This document shows positions 1 through 12,600 of a stretch of DNA of 64,000 nt, in pieces. Under the pieces are notes generated by a model that was not told the DNA's origin, searched no databases, and was given only the letters and a program-made list of their open reading frames with translations. The position numbers and the translations under genes are program-made. Source of the stretch: Patiria pectinifera (lineage: Eukaryota > Echinodermata > Asteroidea > Valvatida > Asterinidae); assembly GCA_029964075.1 (NCBI GenBank), contig CM057135.1, positions 27,455,366-27,519,365 on the forward strand, given 5' to 3'. Every line of letters begins with the position of its first letter. Positions within the stretch are counted from its first letter, which is position 1.

Positions 1-534
1 TTGAGTAAAATCCATATATCTATTTTGTGAAAATCTTGTGGAGACGTATTCATCTATAGAAATTGCCCTGTGGAGTTGTATACAATCTTTTGTTCCCTAT
101 TGTGTGCATGTCTCCAGAGGGCATGGTGTATTAGATCGCAGCTTTCCTGACCTTGTTGGTCACAATACGGGGGAAGCCCAGTATTGGAGCCACATTTATG
201 GGGATAAAACCCACCATGTTCCTACTCCTTGCAAATTGATGTTGCAAATTGATGTTGTATTCCTCACTGTGTATGTTTTGGCCATAGAGTTCATGTGTAT
301 AGTTTGTTTTTTAAAATGGATTGCCATAAATTTTTACTGATTACATGAACACATAATGAAGCCTACACACGACATTGTGTTTACTCTAAATGATCAGTAT
401 CTTGCTGAGTTTACCTCATGTTGCATCCAACCGATTCTGTTGTATCATGAATGCTAGGTTTGATATCCCGGAAGGTTGATCTGTCAATTTCTGATTTGAA
501 ATCAAAGTTGTTTTCTTTTCTTTTCCTTTGACAG
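1..534. other. KIDINS220 intron, right part
   Basis: No exon, RNA gene or clear repeat is visible. The next upstream ankyrin exon of the gene must lie left of the window. Confidence 0.6.
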
Positions 535-633
535 AATGGCTGGTCAGCGTTAATGTGGGCAAGTTACAAGGGCCATGCTGACGTTGCGGAGGAATTACTA
601 GAGCTGGGGGCATCGCCAAACGTCCAAGCACAC
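535..633 (+). CDS. KIDINS220: KIDINS220 exon: ankyrin repeat (human repeat 4 equivalent)
   Basis: The acceptor is ttgacag and the donor gtaggt. The exon is 99 nt, phase 0, and encodes 33 residues ([20 protein letters not shown]...) with the TALMWA-type ankyrin core. It aligns with the fourth ankyrin repeat of vertebrate KIDINS220, so earlier exons lie to the left of the window. Confidence 0.93.
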
Positions 634-3600
634 GTAGGTTGAATTGTTCAAATCATGCAGAATGCCAAAGTTCTGTTTATTTGAGTACAGTAGAACCGTG
701 ATATGAGAAATGTTCACAAACTTCGGGGAACTTTTTTCAGGCCAAGACGAAAAAGCAAGTTCAAGAATTACGATTAAACATAGTATGCCTAACATTCATC
801 CAACACACAATAGCATGGTTGGATAGTCCTGTTTACTTTTTGGGACCAATCTATAGACCAATGGATGCACAATTCTCTCACGAAGGCCCCCTTCAATGGC
901 GAAAGCATTGTGCTAGCTATTGTTCAGATAATGTGTCATCGGGAAGTTGCTTTGTACAAAAGTGTGCACAATGGTTTCTCTGTTAAATTGGCCTAGTGAG
1001 TGTATAGTGATGCCTGGGTTCGTCTATACGGAGGTCGTTCACATCACTGGTTATCAGTAGCCATTCCAATTGTAATGCACCGCAGAAAACCAGGATCTAC
1101 ATGTAAGTTCGTGATTACAGTCACCCATAGTTCAACTAGAGACATACATGTTCACCACAACTCAACCACACCAAATGGCCTCGATTGAGCTTGCCCCAGA
1201 AAACAAGATATTCCGTTTACATGTAGATCCTTTTATGATTTTTTCTGAGAGACGATCTTCCCCGGAATATTTTTTTGAATGAACACTGTTTTTTTGCACA
1301 TGAAATCTCCATTTTACCATTTGCATTGTCTTTGATCAAGGGAATCACCTCCCTTTGTTTATGCATATTGACTCAATTGCTGTTAATTTGAAATCCATAA
1401 ACATTAACAAATTATACGTGTACCTGTACATGTTAGCATACTGAAATAACCTCACAATTTATGCAGGTACCGGTACCTGGGATCTGGAATCGAGCATTCC
1501 CTAGAGTGCATTTGATAGGCCGGTTACCATTTTGTCCATTGAGCCAATCAAATTAATGTATTGCTGTGTACGTGCCTGTCAACCTCCTCCCCCCAACACA
1601 CACTCAAACGTGTGTTCACCGTCGATCGTAGACGTCCTATTGTCCCTCTTTTGTTTGTACTCTTTTTAGGAAGACTCCCATAGGTTATGTACACGACCCC
1701 AATCGCGGACGTATGCTTCGAATCGTGGACGATATTGTTCTCTTTTGTTCTCTGGTATTTTTTGTCCACGGTTTGAAAAGATGAACACGTACACACATTC
1801 GTTTGTTTATGGTGTAAATCGATGATTGTCTATTGCTCCACTTCCCTTTTCCTTTGTTTATAACTTTTTTGCAACAGCTCTCATTGGTTTTGCACACGTT
1901 TTCTAATCGAGGTCGTCCTCGATTTGGTTCCTGTCCTCAATTCATCGATGATGTTGCACATGTGTCCTTGATTTACGACATAAATGGATGCGCACAAGTG
2001 TGTATTTGCCTGCAATCGGTGTTTGTACTTTTTTAGGAAGACGTCCCATGTTTTGTACCAAATTGGGGACCTTTTGGGATTGGGGACCATATTGTCCTCT
2101 ATTGTTCAACGTCCCCTATTGAATGCATACTCAAACACACATGCAAGTGTGTATTTGCCTTCTATCAGGGACTCTCTATTGTCCCTCTTTTGTTTTCATG
2201 TTAACTTTTTAGGAAGACATCCCATATGTTTTGTATACACCCCCAAATTGGGGACCTTCAAGACTTGGGGACCCTATTGTCCTCTATTGTCCTCTATTGT
2301 CCTCTATTGTTCATCATTACGTATTGAATGCAGAAACAAACTCACACACACGCACACTCTTTGGCGGGCCGTCACCGCATTATGGGGAAATTTTTTATTG
2401 TCTTGTTAATCGGCTTGGGCCATTATTGGTGGCGACCAGGCCCATAACCGGTTTTAATTTAGACATTTAAAACTGCTCTAGATACCACACTATTGTTTTC
2501 GTAGTATACGTCTAACGAGGTCTAGCTATTCAGTTACATGTACGGTGCATTCTGTACCGTTTTTTTTCTCGTTTTGATGAATGTATGTATTACAAACATG
2601 AACTCAAATGAGCACAGTCGCTTCAAAAACCAAATGTAGATCATGCACCTCATTTCTTCTCCCTGCTCCCATTAAGAACAGACAGTAATTTTTTTTCCCC
2701 CCAGTAGTATAATCCCAGCTCAGACCTATCAGCCGCACCGCTTAATAACCGTTCAGCTTATCTCTCCCAGTGGAGGGATGAACAATTTAGAACCAATATT
2801 TATCAAGACTCTTGTAGGCCAATGCAGGATTCTACTGTTTTTCCGTTGGAGGGGGGATGCAGCGATAAATCGTTGATAGTAAGTTGTTAAATAGAAAGGG
2901 GACGCGAGAGAGCTTATGTTTAAAGAAGGTTTGTCGTATTTGCAGAGGGATATTTTTAGTCAGTGTCCTTCTGAGAGTAGGATAATTTTTTGCCCTCTTT
3001 CTTTCCATCATTGATTTATGCGATTTGTCGAGGAGAAAGTGCTCCTTCTGTCAGCCATTTTGTTTTATTGCCGTGTTTATTTCTTGAGTGAAATTTTTGA
3101 CTCGAACCGTCAACAGACAAATTTGAAACGCCTGTTTCGCATTGAAAATGATTGATGAGAAATCACTGGAAAGTTTAGCCTGGGTCAGAAAAGTGCAGGC
3201 AGTTTTTGCAATACTTCAAGTTAATCCTCAAGTAAAATAGGTTATTGCATATAAATTCATCCTTGGGTGAGTTTTTTATCTTTGGGTGAAAATAATTCCT
3301 GAGTAAAGACAATCCTTAGGCCCTTTTCACACTGTTAAAAATATTGGATCTTTCAGAAATACCTTTCACACTAGCAAGAATCCAACACGGCTTCTACCTA
3401 GGTAAATCCAACCCTGGGTAAGACCAGGGTTGAGAGGTTCTACCCCGGTAGAAAATATCAAAATCTACAGCTGACCCGTGTACACACACTTTGTAAGTGT
3501 GAGCGGTATGCCTTGCCTATACCCATGTTCAATGGGACCCAGTTGTGCTTATGGTAGACCAGTGTTGATTTCAACACGGGTAGGCAAGATAATAGTGTGA

Positions 3601-6600
3601 AAAGGCTTCTTGGGTAAAATTGGTCCATGAGTAAAGTTAAAATGTGAGGAAAGTTACTCTTTCAGTATTTTGTGAATAAAGTTAATCTTTCAGTGAAGGT
3701 AGTGTGTGAGTAAGTAAAGTTAATCTTTCAGTAAAGTTAATTTGTGAGTAAATTTAATCTTTCAGTTAAGTTAATTTGTGAGTAAAGTTAATCTTGCAGT
3801 AAAGTTAACTTGTGAGTATAGTAAATCTTTCAGTAAATTTGACCATAGAAAAAAGGTAACCCCTGGGTAAAGTTCATCTGAAAAAGTGGTAAACCTTGAG
3901 TAAAGCTAATCATAAAAAAGTGGCATGATAGATTGCCTCATTAAACGGGATTTTTTCATAAGTTGACGGAGATTCTGGGAAACGGACAAACGCCTACAGA
4001 GCTCAATCATCAGTGCCGTCTTGAAGTAAAGATGGCGTTTATTTATCTAGCGTTTTAGCTATAAGCCATCAAAACATCGCAACATTCATCCCATGATTGG
4101 CTTTTCAAAATGTCACATTCCTCTTGCAGCCCTCAATCTTGCGTGACCGAAAAGGCAAATGTGTACATTACCCGCTCAATGATCGCATTCCCACGTCATC
4201 GTTCCCTGCCCAAATCTGACAAGCTAGAATGATCGCGCACGAAAGAACCCAATATCATAGATGTTCCCGAGGATCGATAGACGTGATGTGTGTACGGATA
4301 TCCAACTTGCACGAAATGACCCGTAAAGAATACGTCTTCCACAAAAAAAAAAATCTCCCGCTTTATGCCTGTAGCACTTCCTGGGAAATATTTACGAAGT
4401 TGTTATTATCGTTCCACCAGGGGCCCCTTGTTTTTCATTTATTCAGGAAGGGATGTTGTCTAGAATCTGATGAGTTTTTGGAATTTTTAATGGCATGTCC
4501 ATTAGCCTGCATATTTATTCCGATGCTGTCTTTTATTTGCGTTGTCTTAATATCGACGTCGGTTGATGACGTCATCGGGATGGCTACTTAGGGCTTCGTT
4601 ATGATTCTTAATTGGAATCAATGCGCGTCTGGAGTTGCAGCCGGCTCAGAATAACGACATACAGCGGCTTCTGTTTTTGTTATTTTTAATTGATCGTCCT
4701 TGTGTTTCGAAGAAAAAAAATACATTTTAATTGATTAATTATTTTGATCTGCTGTTGTAAATACGACCTGTGATGCATAGTGTTACTGAGCTATCCCAAA
4801 CAGTGATGATTTTCTGACAACACATACATGTAAATTTGCTGCATGCTCACAGTCATGGTCACAGTCATATGGAGAAGTTTACATATTATTTCCTCAGAAA
4901 GTCAACGTTTTAAGACCAGGATTTTGAAAAAAAGTTGTTCAAAGTGTCTTTGCAGCAACAAAAACCTGCGTCATCTAATTCTGATTTGAAGTACTTATAA
5001 TCAGTCACATTCATTATCTCATTATTGATTCTTTTGAAATTCATTGAAATAATTAGATGTACTGTCAAAAGAGAGAGGGGGGAACTAATGATATACAAAG
5101 GAGTAAATTACTTCTTAAACATCCGGGGTCGACCAATGAAAACAAACTCTTTTGGCCATAAATTTGAACACACCAACTCTAAACTATTTGTCAGTGGTTC
5201 CTTTGGTCTGTTATTGAACACAAATTGGAGTAAATTACTTCTTAAAAATGTCCAGGGTCGACCAATGAAAATAAACTCTATCGACCAGGTCTGTGAAAAT
5301 CATTATTGAACACAAACGTTCCTTTGCCTACCTTTATCAAAGTAATTTTTCCCAATTCACATTTAAGTCAAACTAACAAAAAGAAAGGGAAGACAATAAT
5401 CCTAGACAGAGACTGAATCAGAAAAATTCAGGAAGAACTTTTTATTACTTTTTTTTTCAGAAAGAGGTTTTTAATACCGAGATTGAAACCAGAGCGTATT
5501 GGAAAATCTAAATAATCCCCGAAGCGATGAGCACTGCTTTTAGTGCCGCCCATTTTTTTTTTTTTTTTTCCCATTCAAATTTTTTTTTCAGTAAGATTGT
5601 CGATGGGACCCCCTGGACATTGTTACACATGCTCAGTGAGCATAATGATTTGTTTTGACTTGTGGGATATCATTCAGTCTTTCCTGCGCGACCGCAACAA
5701 AAATTCATAATAAGCTGCGCATAGCCCGTGGGCACATTATATCTCTGTGCTTTTATCATTTTGATAAGATGTGTTTGTTTGGAAATTTGCACTTATCAGC
5801 AATTTTGAAATGGATTTTTTTTCTCTTGGGAATTTATATGAACTGGTTTTGAAATCAATGTTTTATCGCACTGTCCCTCTATCAACTGCTTCTTTTAAAG
5901 GCATGAAAGGTGTCCTTAATTTGGTAGAAAATACTTGTTGACTTTCCAAAAATCACCATTGCGATTGACCAGTTAGAACTGTCTTAGGAAAAAAATGTTG
6001 CAACCTGACGCCACTTTTTCCTTCATATATCATCTCAATGAAGGTCGTTCATTGCAAAAAGGATGATAAGACATGAATCTGGGACAGAAACATTTCCAAT
6101 TTTGTTTGGAAATACTTAGACATTTTTTGTGACTCTCCGTAGACTTTGTACACAATCGTGCAAGTGGTGTCAGGTTGCGACATTTTTTCATCTCTTATTA
6201 TACCACTAGTGTCGCAATACAAACTATTCTTCAACATTTGCCTACTATACTTCAAATTTGACGTAAATTTGTCCCTGTTTTAAGTCAACCAATTCAGTTT
6301 TTTTGAGAAAAAAATTAATGGGGAACCCATTTAGCCATTCCTGCACATCCGTGACATCCTGTTAGCCTCATGATTTCTAAAATGGCAGCCCAAGTCACGA
6401 ATCAAAAGTTATCATTGCCATTAAAATCTTGAAATTGAACACACACAAATTTAAAGACTAAGCTTATCCACAATTCTAGAGAATTAAAGTGCAGATTTTT
6501 TAGTCTAAACCCTGGTCCGTCCAAAATTCATTAGGCCCAAAAAAAAAAGTCTCCGGTTTCTGGTATGCGCACGCGTCGTCGTAGCCATGCGCGTCGGCAA

Positions 6601-9600
6601 AATGAAAAAGTTTTTTCTTCAATGAAAGATGATGCCTCAAAACCGCCAAACTCACTGGTTTGACTGGAACCCTGCTGCTGCACAATTTTAACGTGTTTTT
6701 AGATGGGGTTACGATCGAGAATAAGCTTTATGTGGCCTCTCTGGACTCCCATATATTTGCACTAAGTTTAATCGGGCACCATTTGCAGTCATCAGTCGAC
6801 ATTTGAAGAAAAAAAAGCCGCATCACCGCACCACTTTTTGGGCAAGCTCCATACCAGAAACTGTAGACTTTTTTTGGGGGGGGCCTTAGGAGATGTTGGT
6901 GGTTTTTTTTAAAGGATTTTGCAGAACTGAGAAAGGTAAAGCTCGTACACTATCACTTTATATGGGGCTTGATGTTCTAATTCAGTCGAAATACAAAGGA
7001 GTTGTCCTTTGTTTCCAGAACAACGAAGGAATTTGAATGACGTGGAGTGAATCCTGGTTTTAAGTGCACAAGGTTAGTTCCTCTCTTTACGAACGCTTTG
7101 AGAAGCAAACTGACAGGTGCCAGTGGTGTCACTCGTCCATTGACACCCTCCTCCAAGAAAACAGTTTCTCCAACTTGAGCCCCTCTCAGAGGCGAGTACA
7201 CGGATATCTTGAGGGTCCGTATAATCTGCAAGCCAAAGATTTAATCACGGCCGGCTCGGGTTGCTATGCTATGCAAATGGGGCCAATGGAATCCGCCGCT
7301 AATGTAATACGGCAGCGGCGGCCCAAAATACTTCATTTCCAATTCGGTAAAGGATAAACAGAGGCCTGCTCCTTGTGTTACCGCCATGATACTAGGAAGA
7401 TGGGTCAGAGGTGCCGTATCAATGCTGTGTCGGTGCGCAAAATGCGCAGACCACAACTGAATTGTAAAGTTACACGGTCCAACTCTAACATGTATAGGGC
7501 TCTCTCACGACCTGGGCTCTTTCACAACCTGGCCTACATCTGGGTACTGAAAAGTCCGCGTCAGATTGTAGTAGGCAAGGATCTTATAGTGCAGCGCGCA
7601 GTAGGTAGTAGGCAAGCCTTCAAAGCTGTGATGGATGGCAAAAACTGTGAGAAAAACACAGAGCTAACACCCAGTGCTGGGTTGGCATGATTATTACTAC
7701 CATACACAGCACAGGTAGTGACCATTACGCTAATTTACGTGAAAATTAGCCCTATTGTCTAGTTTACTATTCACAGCTTGGTTGCTAACTAAACACTTGC
7801 CTACTGCAATGTAGCCGATCGTGGGGATACCGGATGGTCACGTGGTTTTTTAATTGACCTCATATGTTCGGAACCTATAGAACAAAACATTCCTTCCTAA
7901 CAGTGTTTAGGACAAAGCGTTCTTAATAGCCAATTTGAAATCTCAAATTCAGCATATGCCAGCAAAGAATTGGACAGAATTTTGGATTATATAAGCAATC
8001 TCTATTGGACTAGGACCCTGTGACATATTTTGTTTGTCCAAAGGAATGCATTAAAGCCAGTCGACACAAGTACGATTGAAACCTTAATATGGGCTATAGT
8101 CCTTTGCATCTACATCTACGACGGTTTGCATCGAAGCCTGTTCAACATAATAAGTGCAGTTTGTCAGTTTTTAAAAGTTGTGCCATTTTCTGTTGAACAA
8201 TTGTCAAAGTTACCCACTTGATAATTACATTTGTAAAAAAAAAATAATCAACAGCTATTTCTTAACCAAACATTTTAGTCTGGTACCCAAAACACCTTGT
8301 TTTATAACAGGCTGCATCCAAATCAACTGTCTAGAGGTAGGTCTAGGTCCACGCCCATTGAAAATACGCGGGGACGCGTTGACAATAGATATAGCCGTAC
8401 CGGTAGCTCTGGAAGCCTGTTTCAGACACCACCTTACAGTGTTTCTTGTTTTGTTTTTTCAGCATGGAGTTACCCCGATTATATGGGCAGCAGGCCGAGG
8501 CCAGACCGGCGTCGTAGAATGTCTACTGAGTCACGGAGCAAAGGCAAACTCAGCTGATAAGGTATCCACTCTTAACATCCCGACTCTTATTTTTTTTACT
8601 GGCAACGAGCCAACGATTCTCAGAATTTCACATCCGACAAAAACAAGAGCGTCAAGTTTCAGTCATGGTAGTTAAATGCACATTACATGTAGATCTGTCC
8701 AGAAGGCTTGGGCAACTGTACGTTGGAATCAAATTGCATCTGAACAAAAAAAACAGCACTGTGATTCCTTTTTTGAGAAATCGACTACCTGTGAGTACAA
8801 CTGCCAGTAGCCCCAAGACTTAAATTCAGACACTTAACAAGATATCTTATCTCTGATTGATCATATGTTAGAGAGAGATTACATCTTTTTGATATCCTCA
8901 AGTTAACGATTCATTGGCGTAGTTCATTAGTGATATTTTGGAGGTTTAGCCAATGGTAATATTTTGTATTTAATTTCATACAGAATCAAGACTCCTGGAT
9001 CAAATCAGAGTCGATTAAAAACAGTTTGAGTTGCCTTCTGACAAGCCATTGTTCATGTTACCCTAGTAGGATTGGAACCATGGACACCAGAAAGTAAAGG
9101 CCAAAAAAACCCCCAAAAAACACAAACCTACTCCAGTCACCTATGTTACACCCCTAATGCCCTTTAAGATTAATAAAAAGTGCAAGACATCTGCAAAGTA
9201 TTATTCCCAACAAGGAATGGTTGAATCAACATTCACGTAATTGAGTACTGTATTGCACATAAGTGTTTGCATTTTTTTTTTAATATTGCATTCGCCCAAT
9301 CAATGTTTGCAGTGTTATACATATAATTCCAATTTTGCTGGTTAAACATTTAACACCCTGTTATTAAAAAGAGACGTGATAGGCATTTGTCTTATTTTCT
9401 TTTCTGCAATTTCTCTCGTAGTATGGAACAACAGGACTGGTATGGGCTGCACGAAAGGGTCACGTCGGCTGCGTGAAAGCGTTGCTGCACCACGGTGCAA
9501 ATGTGGACCTAGCTGGCATGGTAAGTGCTTAAAAGTGTGTCGCTGTCAATCACGTTATTGAATCGAAAACAAAACTGAACGAAGTTGCGTCTCTTTCGCA

Positions 9601-12600
9601 TTTGCCGAATTGTGTGTGACCAGCTCCAACAAAATGAGGCTTAAGGACAATTTTTCACTTGTAAGTTTTTTACATGTAGTGGGAAGCTCATAATTTGTGC
9701 TCCATTTTGGTATATCCCTGAGTTTCAAATCGTGAGATATACAGACATTTTTGGATGAAAAAGTTGACGATTCATAATGATTTCCAATTGGTAAGATTCT
9801 GTTGAAAAGCCTGTTACTCAAACGCAGCTCTGGTGACTTATGCCTCATTTTGTTGGGTCGGCTCACATGTAATGAAATTATGAGCACATTTTGACGAAGC
9901 CTGCCTGTGTCAGGATTATTTTGTCAGGGGAGAAGGGGGCAGGATAAATAGATATTCTAGAATGTTCCAGATGGTATTTTCGTCGCGTGAAATCTGATCA
10001 AAGTCTGGGTAAGTCTACAGACGGTCTCCACACACCTGGTTTATATGCCGCACATGTTTGAAGCAACTGGATGAGTTAACACATGCAATTCAGGTGCTGC
10101 GTGTTACTGTGCTCGCGAGACGTGTTTGGTTTGGGTCTGTCTCAATAGCCGAATGTACATCTTGGTGAAATGGCTATCAGCAGTATTGAACCTATGGAAG
10201 CCACTGTCTAGTGGCTGCAACCACTTCCCATAGACTCGTGTGTTATTGCCAGCCACAGCCAAGTGATTCGGACACAGCCTTGTCTATGGATATGGCTTCA
10301 GCAGTTTCCATATGCCCCTATGTGATTGTAAACTGTAGCCGAGTAATTCGGATACAGCCGGATATGGAATGGCTCATCAGCACCACAGAGCAGTTTGAAC
10401 TGGAGACTTGCCGTCCTACATGAGGACAGCGACCAACCTAACGATTTGAAATTCTATAGATTGCTATAGATTCTCTATAATGAACCATCCTTATGTGCGC
10501 TTTGCCTAGTTCTGAAGTACAAATTTACTTAGAATACAGTCAACTTTAGTTGACCAAGGTCAGGGGTCATCTGAACAATGACGATCTAAATGTTCTCTGA
10601 CTCCACATCTGAGTGTGTGATCGAAGCAATGTTCAGACAACACAACAGGTAGGCTTGGTGTCATTTTCTTATGGAGATTCCTTAATATTCAAATTGAGTT
10701 GACGCAGTGTCAAAGGTCAAAAGGACAATATCGCACTAGCTGTTTTCTGACTCCATGAGTGTGATATTGAGGCAATGCTCAGACAACTAACCAGGAAGGC
10801 TTGGTGTCATCTTTATTTATGGAGATTCCTCTAATGTTCAAATTCAGTTATCCCAGTGTCAAAGGTGAAAAGGACAATCATAGCTGTTCATTGACTCTAT
10901 TTATGGGGCATTCTATAAAATGTGTGTCTGTTACATCTAGCATCTATGATTTTATAATTCTGATGCACCTCTTAATGCAGTCATCTTCCAAGAGTGGCCA
11001 TGAATAGCAAACCTACCCAACAAATCCAAACCATTTGAAGTCATGCTTAACGATACCTGAATGACAAATTACAAAGTACCAAGGTAACAGGGACAGGAAA
11101 AAAATGTCACACTTTGGACCCTAAATTTATAGAATGACTAACTATCTGAATGTGATATTGAGGCAAGTGTTCAGACTTACACAGCAGGCGCTCACATTGT
11201 CTTTTCGCTAAAGACGTCGATAATGCGATTCTTGCGTGACCGTCTGCGGACTTCCTGCGCTTGCACTTCTCCAGCGGATGAGCCCTTCTCTGCTCCACTG
11301 CATTCCCTCATGTCGTGCATTATCAGACTTGTCGGAGACGGCAGGAAATCTGTAATGCTCGTCTGGGAGTTGTGAGAAGGGAGTATGGGGGTCTGTGCAG
11401 GATTAAAATTTGTTTTATTTTCATATTAAGATGTATTTAAAAGCAACATAATTTTCCTAATCGGTATTTTTTGTGGGAATCAAATTTGATATTGGATCAT
11501 TATCAAATGATGGAAAAATCTCTTTCAGAGGAGTGTGTCTAAAACTTCACATATACCCGGTATGAATTGCTAATCATTTTTGTAATGTATAGACTATGTT
11601 ACATGTGATGTTTTACCAATTGGCAACCGCCACGGTACTCAAAACTTTAAGCATCATTTGCATGTTATTGTGCCCACATTCAACCGTATGTTGGGCCTGA
11701 TCGATTGGATCTGCGCTATCACTTGATCGCGCAGAAATGCACTTGTGCGATCGGTCGATCGTGTTGAAAATTGCAGGCTTTATTTCCCTTTAAAAAATAA
11801 AATCCTTGGAGAATTGCAAAGAAATGGCAATCAACCAATGGCGGTGCGATCAAGCGATTGCAGCACGATCAGCAGATAGTGCAGTGGATCGACCGATCGC
11901 GGAGATCCACCGATTGCACCGAACATGACACTTTTAAGTCATTCATATGTCAAGAGATATACATGCATTGCAGAAGAGAACGATTTGCTGGAAGTTGGCA
12001 TCACGTGACCACAACTTCAAATTTTGTAAAAACAAATGGTACATCAAGTAAATAAAAGAAACAAACTTTCATGCTGAAAGTGTTACATCATTTATACAAA
12101 TTATTTTTTCTGTTTTATAATTGTGACAACATCCCACAAATTGAGTCCCGAGGACATTCATTGACTGATCAATGTAACTGACCTCTCAGGGTAGAATTGT
12201 GTTAGAATCGCGTCAACGCAGCTTGTGAAATATTGTCCACTTTATATACAAATGGATGCGGAACGCGTCAAATCTGAGACAAACAGAACTTAGTGTACAA
12301 AAACTCCATAGGGTTGTCTAAGGGGCGTGGCTTACTCGCAAGCGGCAATAGGTCAATTGCATTAGAAAGAGCATTCTTAAAGTCATAACATATTTGATTT
12401 AACATGTTAGTGAGCACTAAATGCACAGTCGAATGTGGTGCATTTTTTTCTGTAATTCTCTAGAATGCCTGGACGGCGTTGATCGTAGCGTCAAGGGGAG
12501 GCTTCACCGAGGTGGTCAAGATGATCCTGGACGAAGAACCCAACGTGAACGCCGTGGATAAGGTGAGAATCACTCGACGCTTAGCGACGTCTGGCGCAGT

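Larger units (their letters stand above)
634..8462. other. KIDINS220 intron, 7.8 kb, repeat-bearing
   Basis: Contains repeat tracts at 1548-2470, a MITE at 3319-3606 within a tandem tract, a duplication at 5100-5280, a MITE at 5995-6183 and a GGCC-ended element at 6533-6887. The segment 1000-1130 is related to 51740-51830. I see nothing clear in 634-1000, 2471-3230, 3921-5099 and 6888-8462. Confidence 0.6.
9521..12463. other. KIDINS220 intron with weak repeats
   Basis: Contains an inverted-repeat element (about 9607-9875), a tandem duplication (10545-10900), a piece of a dispersed repeat (11078-11150) and a GATCG-rich patch (11700-11910). Nothing else is clear. Confidence 0.5.

Noticed and set aside
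1984-2470. Open frames of 141 and 79 codons
   Set aside because: They lie in the repeat tract with tandem units; the peptides are low complexity.
4229-4591. 120-codon open frame on + strand
   Set aside because: No recognisable domain, no splice or start context, and it lies in an intron; composition fits chance.
7064-7690. Two open frames of about 100 codons
   Set aside because: No known domain, no conserved motif and no sign of splicing; no evidence of coding.
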